29,825 nt of DNA from contig JBBRCX010000059.1 of assembly GCA_038204465.1 (NCBI GenBank), positions 1-29,825 of the forward strand. The letters are read 5' to 3'. Below the pieces are notes generated by a model. It had not been told where the DNA came from and did not search any database. It saw nothing but the letters and a program-made list of their open reading frames with translations. The position numbers and the translations under genes were made by a program. The stretch comes from JBBRCX01 sp038204465. Lineage in GTDB: Bacteria; Planctomycetota; Phycisphaerae; Tepidisphaerales; Tepidisphaeraceae. Positions 6,851-15,401 of the stretch are shown in pieces (within the stretch, counting starts at the first letter, position 1; every line of letters starts with the position of its first letter).

Positions 6851-7822
6851 CTACTCCTCCGCGGCCGACTCCTCGAGCCGCTGCATCCACTCCTGAATCA
6901 TCAGCGCATCCTCATACCGCGCCCCCACCGGGGCCCGCGCCTTTCCCCGCACCACCCGGCAGAAATGCCGCAACTCCTCCGCCATCCACCCGCTCGGCCG
7001 CGCCGGATCGTCATCGATGTCCAGACCGATCGGCCACTCCGCTCGCTGTGACCACAATTCGAACGGCTGCGGATTGAGCGACAGCCGCGCCGCCCACCCT
7101 TCCCCGAATACTTCAAATCGATCGAAACCATCCGCCGGCATCCCGCCCGGTGTCAGAAACGATGACGTGAACGATCCCCACGTCCCGCCCGGCCACCGCA
7201 TTTCCGCCAACACCAGATCGCACGCGCCCGATTCAGTTCGGTGCATCCGCGCGCTCATTCCCTCCGGCGCCTCGCCGCCCGTCAACGCCAGCGCCAGATA
7301 CAGATCGTGTACCATAATCAGCCGCAGCGGCGTCTCCTCCGGATATTGCTCCATCGTCTTCGCCGGCCGGTGCCGGAAGGCGTGAAAGTGCACGATCGGC
7401 CCGCGCTGTTCCGCCTCTTTCTGTAGACGCCAAAACTCCGGCGCAAACAGCACGATATGCCCCATCATCAGATTGGATGAATCGGGTTTCACCAACGGTT
7501 TGAGCCGCGCCGCCGAAGCGACGTCGCTCGCCAACGGCTTCTCGACCAACACCGCCTTGCCCGCTTTGAGCAGGATCTCTGCGATCGCGACGTGCGAGTC
7601 AGTTCGAGTCGCGACGACAAACGCTTCAGCGCTCGATTCTCCCAGCGCCTTCTCCACGCTGTCCCACGCCCGCGGAGCACCCAGGCCCAGCCCCTCCACC
7701 GCCTTCGGATTGCGGTCGACCACGCCCACCAGTTCCGCCTCCGCCAGCCCCGTCAGCGTGCGCGCGTGCAGCCGCCCGAAGCTGCCCACCCCCACCACCA
7801 CGACGCGCACCGGATCGCTCAT
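6851..7822 (-). CDS. Gfo/Idh/MocA-family oxidoreductase 1
   Basis: A 323-residue NAD(P)-dependent dehydrogenase. The Rossmann motif GVGSFGRLHA lies at residues 11-20 and the family EKP motif at 94-96, with Lys95 the usual catalytic residue. The C-terminal alpha/beta half contains MVHDLYLALAL in place of the common GxxxDxGxHxxD signature; His here may take the acid-base role. The start ATG (7822) overlaps the stop of the M20 gene by 4 nt (ATGA). The reading frame is open upstream to 8008, but that part is antiparallel noise inside the M20 gene. Family members oxidise sugar, cyclitol or amino-sugar hydroxyls at C1-C3. The substrate is unknown. Confidence 0.9.
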   Translation of the reverse strand: MSDPVRVVVVGVGSFGRLHARTLTGLAEAELVGVVDRNPKAVEGLGLGAPRAWDSVEKALGESSAEAFVVATRTDSHVAIAEILLKAGKAVLVEKPLASDVASAARLKPLVKPDSSNLMMGHIVLFAPEFWRLQKEAEQRGPIVHFHAFRHRPAKTMEQYPEETPLRLIMVHDLYLALALTGGEAPEGMSARMHRTESGACDLVLAEMRWPGGTWGSFTSSFLTPGGMPADGFDRFEVFGEGWAARLSLNPQPFELWSQRAEWPIGLDIDDDPARPSGWMAEELRHFCRVVRGKARAPVGARYEDALMIQEWMQRLEESAAEE

Positions 7823-8994
7823 GCCGTCCCCCACCAGCGCGCAAACATCCCCGCCAGCTTCTGCAGTTCGCTGATCTCCACCCACTCCACCGCCCCATGC
7901 GCCTGATCGATCGAGCCCGGCCCGATCACCAGGCATTGCTTCGCCACTTCCGGATACGCCCACGCGTTCGTGCAATACGGTGCGATCGCCGGCTTCAACC
8001 CCGACCACTCCGCCATGCGTTGCACGAACGGCGCCTCCGGGCTCCGATGAAATGCGTCGATCGCGTGCACGGTCTGCATCTTGAGCGGCAGCGATACAAC
8101 CTGCTGTGCCATCGCCAGGTATCTCTCCGCCAGCTCCGAGGCTTTCTCACCGCTCACCACCCGCCGATCGATCGTCAGCCGGCACAACGGCGGAACGATG
8201 TTCACGCCCAATCCCCCCTGCAGCACCGTCACCGTCAGCGCCGGCAAGCCCAGCGGCGAATTCGGATGCTCGCGCTGCAGCCGCTCGTGCTCCTCGCCAA
8301 ACGCGATCGCCAGCCGTGCGCCCTCCATCACCGCGTTCTTGCCCAACGCCGGCGTCGAAGAGTGCGCCGCCTTCCCTTCAATCTCAAAGATCAGCCGAAG
8401 CACCCCCTTGTGGCCATACACCGGCGCGCACCGCGTCGGCTCCGCCACCGCCAATTCATCCAGCACGATCCCATGATCGCGCAGCCACTTCGCGCACGCC
8501 GGCGCGCCGCACGCCGACCCCTCCTCATCGCTCGTCGCCGCGATCAGCAGGTTGTCCCCCAGCCGCGCCCCGTCTGCGCGCAGCCGTTCCAGCAGCGCCA
8601 GGCAAACGCCCAGCGTCGCTTTCGTATCCGCCGAGCCCCTCCCGAACACCCGCCCCTGCTCGATCCGGCCGTCAAACGGGTCCTCCGTCATCTGCTCGAC
8701 GCCCACCGTGTCCATGTGAACGTCAACCCCGAGCCAGCGCCCTGATTTCCCGCGCCAGATCCCGAAGACGTTCGGCCGCCCCGGGAACACCTCGTCAACG
8801 TGGACTTCCCCCCCGAGCGCCTCGAACCGCTCCGCCACGAAAGCGCCGATCCGCACCTCCCCCGCGCCGCGCGCCTTGGGCCCGTCCTGCATCGGCGTCA
8901 CGCTTGGAATGCGCACCAACTCCGCAACCCACCGCCCCAGCGCGTCCGCGCTTGGGACCTGAGGAAACGAAGCTCTCGCTGCCGCAGACATCAT
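7819..8994 (-). CDS. M20-family metallo-amidohydrolase (ArgE/DapE-like deacylase)
   Basis: A 391-residue zinc hydrolase. VDVHMDTV supplies His93 and Asp95, FGRGSADTKA the bridging Asp123, and ATSDEEGSACG the general base Glu157 and a zinc-binding Glu158. The dimerisation lid runs from about residue 185 (YGHKGVLRLIFEIEGKAAHSS) to about 290. The family removes acyl groups from amines (N-acetylornithine, N-succinyl-diaminopimelate, carbamoyl amino acids). There are no other arginine or lysine genes here, so deacylation of an N-acylated pathway intermediate fits the context better than amino-acid synthesis. Two tandem ATG codons (8994, 8991) are both possible starts, and no strong Shine-Dalgarno is seen. 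The 3' end overlaps the dehydrogenase gene by 4 nt. Confidence 0.88.
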   Translation of the reverse strand: MMSAAARASFPQVPSADALGRWVAELVRIPSVTPMQDGPKARGAGEVRIGAFVAERFEALGGEVHVDEVFPGRPNVFGIWRGKSGRWLGVDVHMDTVGVEQMTEDPFDGRIEQGRVFGRGSADTKATLGVCLALLERLRADGARLGDNLLIAATSDEEGSACGAPACAKWLRDHGIVLDELAVAEPTRCAPVYGHKGVLRLIFEIEGKAAHSSTPALGKNAVMEGARLAIAFGEEHERLQREHPNSPLGLPALTVTVLQGGLGVNIVPPLCRLTIDRRVVSGEKASELAERYLAMAQQVVSLPLKMQTVHAIDAFHRSPEAPFVQRMAEWSGLKPAIAPYCTNAWAYPEVAKQCLVIGPGSIDQAHGAVEWVEISELQKLAGMFARWWGTA

Positions 8995-9023
8995 GGGATG
9001 GCGGCCGATTGAAATGCCCTCTT

Positions 9024-9440
9024 CTATCCCGCCACGTTGATCGAATTCGCGCCGCTGCCGCGCACTGCGATCATGTCGATCTCCACACCGATCCCCGCCG
9101 CCAGCACTGACTGCACCGTCGTCCGGCAGGGATAGGGCTTCTTGAAAAACTTCTTGTAGACCACGTTGAACCGGTCGAACATGGCGATGTCCGCAAGGTG
9201 CACCGTCGACTTCACGCAGTCGTTCATCGTGCATCCCGCTGACTCCAGCACGCTCTGCACGTTGCGCAGCGTCAACTCCGTCTGTTCCTCGATGCTGTTG
9301 AGGATAAACTTCCGCTCCCTCGGATCGAGCGGCCCCTGCCCCGAGACAAACACCAGGTCGCCCACCGCCAGCCCGGGACTGTAAGGTGCCATCGCCGTGT
9401 CCACGCCGCCAGGAGTAATCAAACGCTTGTTCTGCTGCAT
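9024..9440 (-). CDS. RidA/YjgF-family enamine/imine deaminase
   Basis: A 138-residue protein of the usual RidA length. It carries the conserved Arg106 (YPCRTTVQ) and Glu120 (GVEIDMIA) at nearly the same positions as the catalytic Arg105/Glu120 of E. coli RidA, plus the typical GLAVGDLVFVSGQGPLDP strand pair. The ATG at 9440 has GGAGAGG 3 nt upstream; the longer open frame to 9605 is not supported. RidA proteins hydrolyse reactive enamines/imines released by PLP enzymes. Its location among two PLP enzymes and a deacylase suggests it clears such an intermediate of this pathway. The 83-nt gap to the cupin gene is one of the larger ones in the run. Confidence 0.9.
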   Translation of the reverse strand: MQQNKRLITPGGVDTAMAPYSPGLAVGDLVFVSGQGPLDPRERKFILNSIEEQTELTLRNVQSVLESAGCTMNDCVKSTVHLADIAMFDRFNVVYKKFFKKPYPCRTTVQSVLAAGIGVEIDMIAVRGSGANSINVAG

Positions 9441-9523
9441 GGCCTCTCCGCACCTTTGGAAACGAGCAATCGGCCTCCGCCGGGCGATTGAGCATATACC
9501 CGATTTGTCCGGGGAACCCCAGT

Positions 9524-10015
9524 TCAACCCAGCGCGCGCTTCAGCCAGTTGCTCACGCGAGGGTCCACAAAGCGGTTGTCGGCAGGATGGCACGGCGTCG
9601 AGCATTCCAGCAGCAACGCGTCGCCGCGACCGGTGAAAGAATGCACGTCTCCCGGCGGCATCGCCAGAACGTCCCCCGCCTTCATCCGCCGGTCTTCCCC
9701 ATTCACGTTGAGGATCACTTCCCCCTTAACGACGAAAAACGTCTCATGCTTGTGCGCATGCGAATGAGCCGGGCACTGCTGGCCGTCGAAGACAAACAGA
9801 TATTTCCCGCAATACCCCGCGCCCAATTCGTTCGCAACCCAATACTCAATCAACCCCGTCCGCGCAAAATCGCCGACTCCAAAGTCGAGCACCAGAGGCT
9901 CAACCAACGGCATCGCAAGCCCCCACGCCCCGAGCCGCGCGGCAAACTTGTTCAGCGCCTCCTCGCGCAGCCCCGCCTGCATCTGCAGCGAATCCACTTC
10001 CTGCTCAACGCCCAT
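9524..10015 (-). CDS. Cupin-domain protein (possible sugar isomerase or dioxygenase-type cupin)
   Basis: A 163-residue single-domain cupin. Motif 1 is CPAHSHAHKHETFFVVKGEV, with likely metal ligands His84, His86 and Glu91; motif 2 is MKAGDVLAMPPGDVHSFTG with His125. The preceding stretch GYCGKYLFVFDGQQ resembles D-lyxose-isomerase-type and sialic-acid-associated cupins more than transcription-factor cupins. Possible roles are sugar isomerase, epimerase or metal oxygenase; I cannot choose between them. It overlaps the PhyH gene by 11 nt, so it is co-transcribed and probably coupled. Confidence 0.8.
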   Translation of the reverse strand: MGVEQEVDSLQMQAGLREEALNKFAARLGAWGLAMPLVEPLVLDFGVGDFARTGLIEYWVANELGAGYCGKYLFVFDGQQCPAHSHAHKHETFFVVKGEVILNVNGEDRRMKAGDVLAMPPGDVHSFTGRGDALLLECSTPCHPADNRFVDPRVSNWLKRALG

Positions 10016-11003
10016 CCGACCCTCCGCTCGAGGCCGGCTCGTTCGAAGGATCCCAGAATTTCACGTCCCACCGATTGCTCAGCGGCAGCACCTTGTGTTC
10101 GCGCCGAAGCCGGCCAAACGCCTCCGCATCGCGCAGCACTTCGCTTGGCCGCTCGCGGCTGCGCACCAGGAAATCGGCCTCCGGCGGATAGCACGCCGTC
10201 GGAACCTCTCCCGCATTTGTCCCCTCCCCCGCCTGCCGCGACATCCGCGCATTGGTCGGCGCCGACGCGCTCTGATAGCGCAGATCCATGCTCCAACGAA
10301 TAATGTCCGTGTCGTTATTGAAGCTCGCGTGCGGCGTTCGGTTGGTCAAAAACAGCGCGCCCCCCTTCATCACCGGCACGCATACCGGTTCATTCTTCGG
10401 CAGGTCTGAGTCCGGTATCCGGAGATAGACCTTTCCGTCATCGCCTACGTGGCGCACGACGCCGTCCTTGTGCACCCGCGGAATCACCCACAGGCAGCCG
10501 CGCTCCTCCGTCGCGTCCACCAGCGGAACCCAGACCGTGAGAATCAGCGAGCGGTCGCAGTGCGGCTCGAAATATCCCGAATCCTGGTGCCACGGCACCG
10601 GGCCCCACTCGTGCCCCGGCATTTTCGGCCGCAGCCGATACACGCTGCTGGCGATCAGCTCCGGACCGCACATCTGCTCCGCCACATCCAGCAGCCGCGG
10701 ATTGCGAATGAGGTTGAAAATCGCCGGCCCGCACAATTGCCCCGCGAGAATTCCCTTGAAGACCGCGTCGTGCTCCGCCGTGATACGCGTCAGGCGGTGA
10801 AGGAAATCCTCCTCTTCATAGGCGCGCGACAGCTTTCCTTGCCGCACCAGTTCCCGCGCTCGCCGGTCGATCTCCTCCTGCACCTCATCGATCACCGGCT
10901 GCAGGTCCGCAGCGCTGAACAAATCCGCCACGACCAGATAACCTTCCCGATCGAAGAACAGCATCTGCGAGCTGCTCAGAGGGTCTTGCATCGCCTGCGT
11001 CAT
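10005..11003 (-). CDS. Phytanoyl-CoA dioxygenase (PhyH)-family Fe(II)/2-oxoglutarate oxygenase
   Basis: A 332-residue double-stranded beta-helix oxygenase. The facial triad is visible as WHQDSGYFEP (His139, Asp141) and NRTPHASFNN (His225), with Arg236 (IIRWSMDLRYQ) as the 2-oxoglutarate carboxylate ligand. The chosen start is ATG 11003, preceded by GGAGAGG at 3 nt; the frame can be extended to a GTG at 11039 that lacks a ribosome-binding site. PhyH proteins hydroxylate many small molecules besides phytanoyl-CoA. In planctomycetes they are abundant and often cluster with Gfo/Idh genes. Here it would oxidise a C-H bond of the substrate, perhaps as a demethylation or ring-activation step. A 160-nt gap precedes it, where an internal promoter is possible but not evident. 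Confidence 0.88.
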   Translation of the reverse strand: MTQAMQDPLSSSQMLFFDREGYLVVADLFSAADLQPVIDEVQEEIDRRARELVRQGKLSRAYEEEDFLHRLTRITAEHDAVFKGILAGQLCGPAIFNLIRNPRLLDVAEQMCGPELIASSVYRLRPKMPGHEWGPVPWHQDSGYFEPHCDRSLILTVWVPLVDATEERGCLWVIPRVHKDGVVRHVGDDGKVYLRIPDSDLPKNEPVCVPVMKGGALFLTNRTPHASFNNDTDIIRWSMDLRYQSASAPTNARMSRQAGEGTNAGEVPTACYPPEADFLVRSRERPSEVLRDAEAFGRLRREHKVLPLSNRWDVKFWDPSNEPASSGGSDGR

Positions 11004-11163
11004 GGTCCTCTCCACGAAAGCTTTGTCCTTTTCCACCACTTAAGCGGCTACACTTTATCCCAGACGCCATTTCCCTGTCGGACCAAATCACCGTTCCGCT
11101 CAATTCCCCTGGAAAATCAAGAAAACCAGCCGCCTCACCGCCTTCTTGCGCGAAGGTTCCACT

Positions 11164-12315
11164 CTAAACCTCGACCCACCCGCCGCGCTGCGCCGATTGA
11201 TAGGCTAGCTCCATGACGCGCTGCAGTTCGGCCGCCTCTGAAAAATCGGGATGCGCCGCCACGCCGCGCGCCGCACAGTCGACAAAATTGAACACGCTCG
11301 CCACATGCGCCGCCAGCCATCCAACGTTCATCGCCGGCCCCGGGAATGAGCCGCCCGGCGGGGAAAATCGTCCCACCGTCTCGATCCTCTTGAAACCGCG
11401 CATCCCGCCGATCGGCTCGGCCGGGTCGCGCACGTCGTACACCTCCAGCCAGTTGGGATCCATCAGGTTGAACCGCATCGCCCCCCGCTCGCCATGGATT
11501 TCGATCCGCAGCTCATCATTGCTTCCCGTCGCGAGCTTCGATGCCTCCACCGTTCCGCACGCCCCGTCCCGCGTCCGCAGCAGAAGCAGCGCGATGTCCT
11601 CGCTCTCCACGTGCACCATCTCCCTCGAACCGGGCAGCGGCCGCTGCTTGATGTGCGTTGCCGTATCCGCCATGACTTTCTCGAACGGCCCGACGAGATG
11701 CCCGAGCAAGTCGAGCACGTGTGACCCGAGATCGAGCAACACGCCGCCCCCGCCCCTCGCTCTGTCCAGCTTCCAGCCCAACGACTTATCAGGATTGATC
11801 GAGCTCGAATGCAGGTAACACGCGCGGAAGCTGAAGATCTTTCCCAGGAACCCCTCGTCCACCAGTTGCTTCGCTCGCAGCGTCGCCGGATAGAACCGGC
11901 ACTGCAGCGCCACCTGGTTCACCAGCCGTTGCCCACGGCCGAACTTCTCCACCGCCGCCACGATCTCCCCGCATTCCCCCGCGGTCCTCGCCAGCGGCTT
12001 ATCGCAATAGACGTGCTTCCCCGCCGCAAGCGCATCGACCACCGCCTCCTTGTGCGCGTCGTTGGGCGTGCAGACGTGAATGATCTGAATGTCGTCGCGC
12101 TCCAGCAGCGCGCGATGATCCGTGACGCCAACCTCGAATCCCCCGATCCGCTGCGCCGCCTCTAGCGCCTCCGCCCGCCGCGTGCAAACCCCCACCAGCT
12201 TCGTTCGCACCCCGAAGCTCGGATAGAAAAACGGCAGAGTGCGATGGGCGTAGGCGTGCGTCTTGCCCATGAACCCGAAGCCGATGATTCCGACGCCCAG
12301 CGTGCCGTCCTTCAC
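11164..12315 (-). CDS. Gfo/Idh/MocA-family oxidoreductase 2
   Basis: A 383-residue dehydrogenase. The Rossmann motif GFGFMGKTHA is at residues 12-21 and the catalytic DKP at 105-107. The classical C-terminal signature GGVLLDLGSHVLDLLGHL gives Asp195 and His199. It is longer and only distantly related to the other Gfo/Idh protein of the cluster, so the two probably oxidise different positions or different intermediates rather than being a recent duplication. The start ATG overlaps the aminotransferase stop by 4 nt (ATGA). The substrate is probably a sugar, cyclitol or amino sugar. Confidence 0.9.
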   Translation of the reverse strand: MKDGTLGVGIIGFGFMGKTHAYAHRTLPFFYPSFGVRTKLVGVCTRRAEALEAAQRIGGFEVGVTDHRALLERDDIQIIHVCTPNDAHKEAVVDALAAGKHVYCDKPLARTAGECGEIVAAVEKFGRGQRLVNQVALQCRFYPATLRAKQLVDEGFLGKIFSFRACYLHSSSINPDKSLGWKLDRARGGGGVLLDLGSHVLDLLGHLVGPFEKVMADTATHIKQRPLPGSREMVHVESEDIALLLLRTRDGACGTVEASKLATGSNDELRIEIHGERGAMRFNLMDPNWLEVYDVRDPAEPIGGMRGFKRIETVGRFSPPGGSFPGPAMNVGWLAAHVASVFNFVDCAARGVAAHPDFSEAAELQRVMELAYQSAQRGGWVEV

Positions 12316-13682
12316 CGCAGTTCTTTCTCGGCCTCGCCGATCGCTCCATCAATGATGTCCAGTCCCTTCAGCAGCACCTCATCCTCCATCACGATCGGCG
12401 GACTCATTCGCAGAATGTGCCCCGCCGGGATCCACGCCAGGCCCTTCGCAAAAGCCTTCTGATAGACCACCCGCCCCGCCTCATCGAATGGCTCTTTCGT
12501 CGTCCGGTCCTTCACCAGCTCGATTCCAAACAAGCAGCCCTTGCCGCGCACGTCGCCGATGATCGGGTGCTCGTGCTTCATCTGCTTCATCCGCCGCAGC
12601 GCGATCTCTTCCAGGTGCGTTGCCCGCTCCAGCAGGTTCTCCTCCTCGATCACTTCGATGCTCGCCAGCGCCGCGGCGCAGGCCATCGGGTTGCCCCCGT
12701 AGCTCGAGGAGGCGGAGATTCTCTCAATCGATTCCTGGTGCTCTTCGCGCACGCACACCGCCGTCACCGGAAAGCCGTTGCCGAACCCCTTGCCCAGCGT
12801 CACCACGTCCGCCTCCGTGCCCCAGTGCTCCATCGCCAGCCACTTCCCGGTGCGCCCCATCCCGGTGAGCACCTCGTCGGCCATGAGCAGGATGCCGAGG
12901 TGGTCGCACATCTTGCGCAGCTTTGGAAAGAAATCGTCCGGCGGCATTACCGATCCGCCCCATCCCTGGATCGGCTCCACCACAAACGCCGCGACGCTCC
13001 CGGCCGTGCCGCGCTCCAGATACTCCTCGTAAAATTCGATGTACTTGTCTGTGTCGATCGTCCCATCCCCCTTGGTCCAGTGCGGGCGATATGGGTTGGG
13101 ACGCGGCACCATGTGCATGCCCGGCGCCCGCGACGCGCCGTATGCCGCCGAGCGGAATTCGGCCAGCGACACCGCCCCGTACGTCTTGCCGTGATAGTCA
13201 TAAAAGCACGAGACCAGCTCATGTTTCCCCGTCGCCGCCCGGCACACGCGCATTCCCGCTTCCACCGCCGTCGTCCCCGAGTCGTAAAGCTGAAAACCCT
13301 TTAGCTTCCCCGGAAGCACCGCTGCCATCTTCTCCATCAGCCGCGTCTTGATCGGCGTGGTGAAGTCGTGGCAGTTCATCAGCGTCCCCGCATGCTTCTG
13401 GATCGCCTTCGTGATCTTCGGATGACAATGCCCCAGGGTCGTCACGTAGATGCCCGATGAGAAATCGATGTACCGGTTCCCATCGACGTCGGTGAGCGTG
13501 CATCCCCGCCCCGATTCGAACGCTACCGGAAACAGCTTCACCTGTGCGCTCAGGCCTTTGAAATACCTCGTGCAGCGCGCGTGCAGCGCCCGCGACTTCG
13601 GCCCCGGCGGCGCAACCTGTATGTGCGGCGCGCTCAGCTCCGATTGTCTCGATCCAGCCGCCGCCGGTGTCCCGGTAGACAT
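12312..13682 (-). CDS. Class III (omega) aminotransferase
   Basis: A 456-residue PLP enzyme of the GABA/ornithine/acetylornithine aminotransferase family. It has YDSGTTAVEAGMR for phosphate binding, FYDYHGKTYGA (aromatic over the ring, about residues 160-170), LMADEVLTGMGRTG (Asp269 to the pyridine nitrogen) and VTLGKGFGNG with the Schiff-base Lys298. It moves an amino group between a primary amine or amino sugar and a keto acid. The gene starts 6 nt after the DeoR gene, whose last codons provide GGAG. A 4-nt overlap links it to the dehydrogenase gene, which could supply the keto group it uses. The exact amine is unknown. Confidence 0.9.
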   Translation of the reverse strand: MSTGTPAAAGSRQSELSAPHIQVAPPGPKSRALHARCTRYFKGLSAQVKLFPVAFESGRGCTLTDVDGNRYIDFSSGIYVTTLGHCHPKITKAIQKHAGTLMNCHDFTTPIKTRLMEKMAAVLPGKLKGFQLYDSGTTAVEAGMRVCRAATGKHELVSCFYDYHGKTYGAVSLAEFRSAAYGASRAPGMHMVPRPNPYRPHWTKGDGTIDTDKYIEFYEEYLERGTAGSVAAFVVEPIQGWGGSVMPPDDFFPKLRKMCDHLGILLMADEVLTGMGRTGKWLAMEHWGTEADVVTLGKGFGNGFPVTAVCVREEHQESIERISASSSYGGNPMACAAALASIEVIEEENLLERATHLEEIALRRMKQMKHEHPIIGDVRGKGCLFGIELVKDRTTKEPFDEAGRVVYQKAFAKGLAWIPAGHILRMSPPIVMEDEVLLKGLDIIDGAIGEAEKELR

Positions 13683-13688
13683 CAGGAA

Positions 13689-14465
13689 TTACTCCTCGCC
13701 CTCCGCCGCGATGATCACCCGCCCGCCCGCGGCGGTGATCGCGGCTCGCGCCGAGCGATCGATGCCGCGATCGGTAATCAAGCCGTCCCATTCCGCCAGC
13801 TTCCCAAACTTCATCAACGCCGTTCTCCCGACCTTGCTGCTGTCCGCGACCGCGTATACCCGCCGCGCCGCCGCCGCCATCTTCCCGAGCATGCGCCCCA
13901 CCGCCAGCGAGCCGTTGTAGACATTCCCTTTCTCGTCGATCCCATCCGCGCCGATAAACGCGACGTCCGCGCGCAGGCTCTCCAGGTTCGCTTCCGTCAG
14001 GGCGCCCGCCAGGTCCGGCGCATCGTTTCGCAGGATCCCGCCCAGCAGGATGACTTCGATCTCGCTGCAGAATTGCAGCTCCGAGGCGATCGGCAGCGAC
14101 GTGGTGATCACGCTGATTCCCGAATGGCCGCGCAGCCGACGCGCCAGCGCGAGCGTGGTCGTCCCCGAATCGAGCATCACCGTTCGCGCATCCCCCACCA
14201 GCTTCGTCGCCGTCGCGGCGATATTCCGCTTGGCCGGCTCGTTCAGCTCCCCGCGCTCCAGGAACTTGAACTCGAACGACACCCGGTCCGCCGGCGCCGC
14301 GCCGCCATGCGTCCGAAGCACCCGCCCCGCCTCCTGCAAATCCTGCAGGTCGCGGCGTATCGTCATCCCGCTCACGCCAAACTGCCCCGCCAAGAAGTCG
14401 ACGGAGCACTCCCCCTGAGTATTAAGGAAATCGAGGATTCGCGACTGACGAAGCGCGCCAGACAT
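13689..14465 (-). CDS. DeoR-family transcriptional regulator
   Basis: A 258-residue regulator, a standard DeoR length. The N-terminal winged helix-turn-helix spans about residues 5-57 (VDFLAGQFGVSGMTIRRDLQ, then RVLRTHGGA). A C-terminal sugar-phosphate isomerase-like effector domain follows, with DSGTTTLALARRL, ITTSLPIASEL and FIGADGIDEKGNVYNG. DeoR proteins usually respond to a phosphorylated sugar made by the pathway they control, and the FGGY kinase across the divergent promoter could make it. As first gene of the run it is probably autoregulated. No clear Shine-Dalgarno precedes the ATG. Confidence 0.92.
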   Translation of the reverse strand: MSGALRQSRILDFLNTQGECSVDFLAGQFGVSGMTIRRDLQDLQEAGRVLRTHGGAAPADRVSFEFKFLERGELNEPAKRNIAATATKLVGDARTVMLDSGTTTLALARRLRGHSGISVITTSLPIASELQFCSEIEVILLGGILRNDAPDLAGALTEANLESLRADVAFIGADGIDEKGNVYNGSLAVGRMLGKMAAAARRVYAVADSSKVGRTALMKFGKLAEWDGLITDRGIDRSARAAITAAGGRVIIAAEGEE

Positions 14466-14597
14466 GGTAGATTTGACGGCTGATGTTCGAAATTGTTATA
14501 TTTTGTTCATATCGATCATCCTGATTCGCGTTAGCTTGTCAAGCGCCACATCACCCGCGCCCGCTCACTCGGTTGCGCACGATCTCAAGGAGCTTCA
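14466..14597. promoter_or_regulatory. Divergent promoter/operator region between deoR-type gene and creatininase gene
   Basis: A 132-bp intergenic region with an AT-rich island unlike its surroundings. On the plus strand TTGACG (14473-14478) and TATATT (14497-14502) are separated by 18 bp, a good sigma-70 promoter for the creatininase-kinase arm. The island contains imperfect direct repeats TTGTTATAT and TTGTTCATAT spanning and following the -10, with TTCGAA just upstream. These are the natural candidates for the DeoR operator. A minus-strand promoter must also lie here, but its hexamers are not clear. Confidence 0.55.
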
Positions 14598-15386
14598 TTG
14601 AGCCACCAGTTCGTCGACCAGACCTGGCCCCAGTTGCAGCAGGCGATCGAGAAGGACAGCGTCCTTTTGCTCCCCCTCGGTCAAACCGAAGAGCATGGAC
14701 GTCACCTCCAGGTCGGCTGCGACACCATCATCGCCACCCGCGTCGCCGACGCCGTCGCCCAGCGCATCGCGGGGGAGGTCCCCATCCTCGTTCTCCCCCC
14801 GATCCCCTACGGCTACGTCCCCAAAGCCGCCACACGCTGGCCCGGCACGTTCCGTGTCCGCCAGCGCGTCGTGATCGACTATCTCTCCGATGTGTGCTGC
14901 TCGGCGGTCCACATGGGTTTTAAAAAGCTCGTCGTCATTTCCACGCATGGCCCGCACGGCGACATCGCACGCCTGGCCGCCCGCGAGGTATTCGATGAAA
15001 CCGGCGTCGGCATCGTCGTCACGCAACCTCACACGTTCGCTTCCGCCGCTTTCAAGAAGGTCCGCCGAAGCGAGATCGGCGGCGCCTGCCACGCCTGCGA
15101 GTATGAGACCTCGCTCCTGATGCACTTCGGCTATCCCGTCGACCTCTCCGGGACCGACGACCGCGATCGCGTGAAGATGTGCAACGAATGGGTGGCCGGA
15201 GACATGGTCAACGGCTCGGGGAAAGTGAGCTGGTCCACCTGGGCGCTGCAGGACAGCGAGACCGGCGCCTACGGCGACCCGAGTTGCTCCAGCGCCGAGA
15301 CGGGCAAGGCCTGCATGGACGCCATCGTCGAGGAGTACTGCCGCTTCCTCCGCTTCTTTCACGAGCGGCCCGTGCCGGCGAAGTGA
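14598..15386 (+). CDS. Creatininase-family metal-dependent hydrolase
   Basis: A 262-residue protein with the three family signatures: LPLGQTEEHGRHLQVGCDT (Glu32, His36 and Asp42 as metal-ligand candidates), ISTHGPHGD (His117) and HACEYETSLLMHF (Glu168). The start is TTG at 14598 with AAGGAG 5 nt upstream; no ATG is better placed. The family hydrolyses cyclic amides (creatinine) and formamides. It also includes the ring-opening hydrolase for diketo-inositol in Thermotoga. With an FGGY kinase 15 nt downstream and dehydrogenases across the promoter, opening of an oxidised carbocycle or lactam is a better guess than creatinine breakdown. That is inference. Confidence 0.88.
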   Translation: MSHQFVDQTWPQLQQAIEKDSVLLLPLGQTEEHGRHLQVGCDTIIATRVADAVAQRIAGEVPILVLPPIPYGYVPKAATRWPGTFRVRQRVVIDYLSDVCCSAVHMGFKKLVVISTHGPHGDIARLAAREVFDETGVGIVVTQPHTFASAAFKKVRRSEIGGACHACEYETSLLMHFGYPVDLSGTDDRDRVKMCNEWVAGDMVNGSGKVSWSTWALQDSETGAYGDPSCSSAETGKACMDAIVEEYCRFLRFFHERPVPAK

Positions 15387-15401
15387 ATCAAAAGGTGCCC
15401 T

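Noticed and set aside
7819..8994. argE or dapE gene symbol for the M20 protein
   Set aside because: The metal-binding motifs fit the whole M20 family, and the catabolic context does not support arginine or lysine synthesis.
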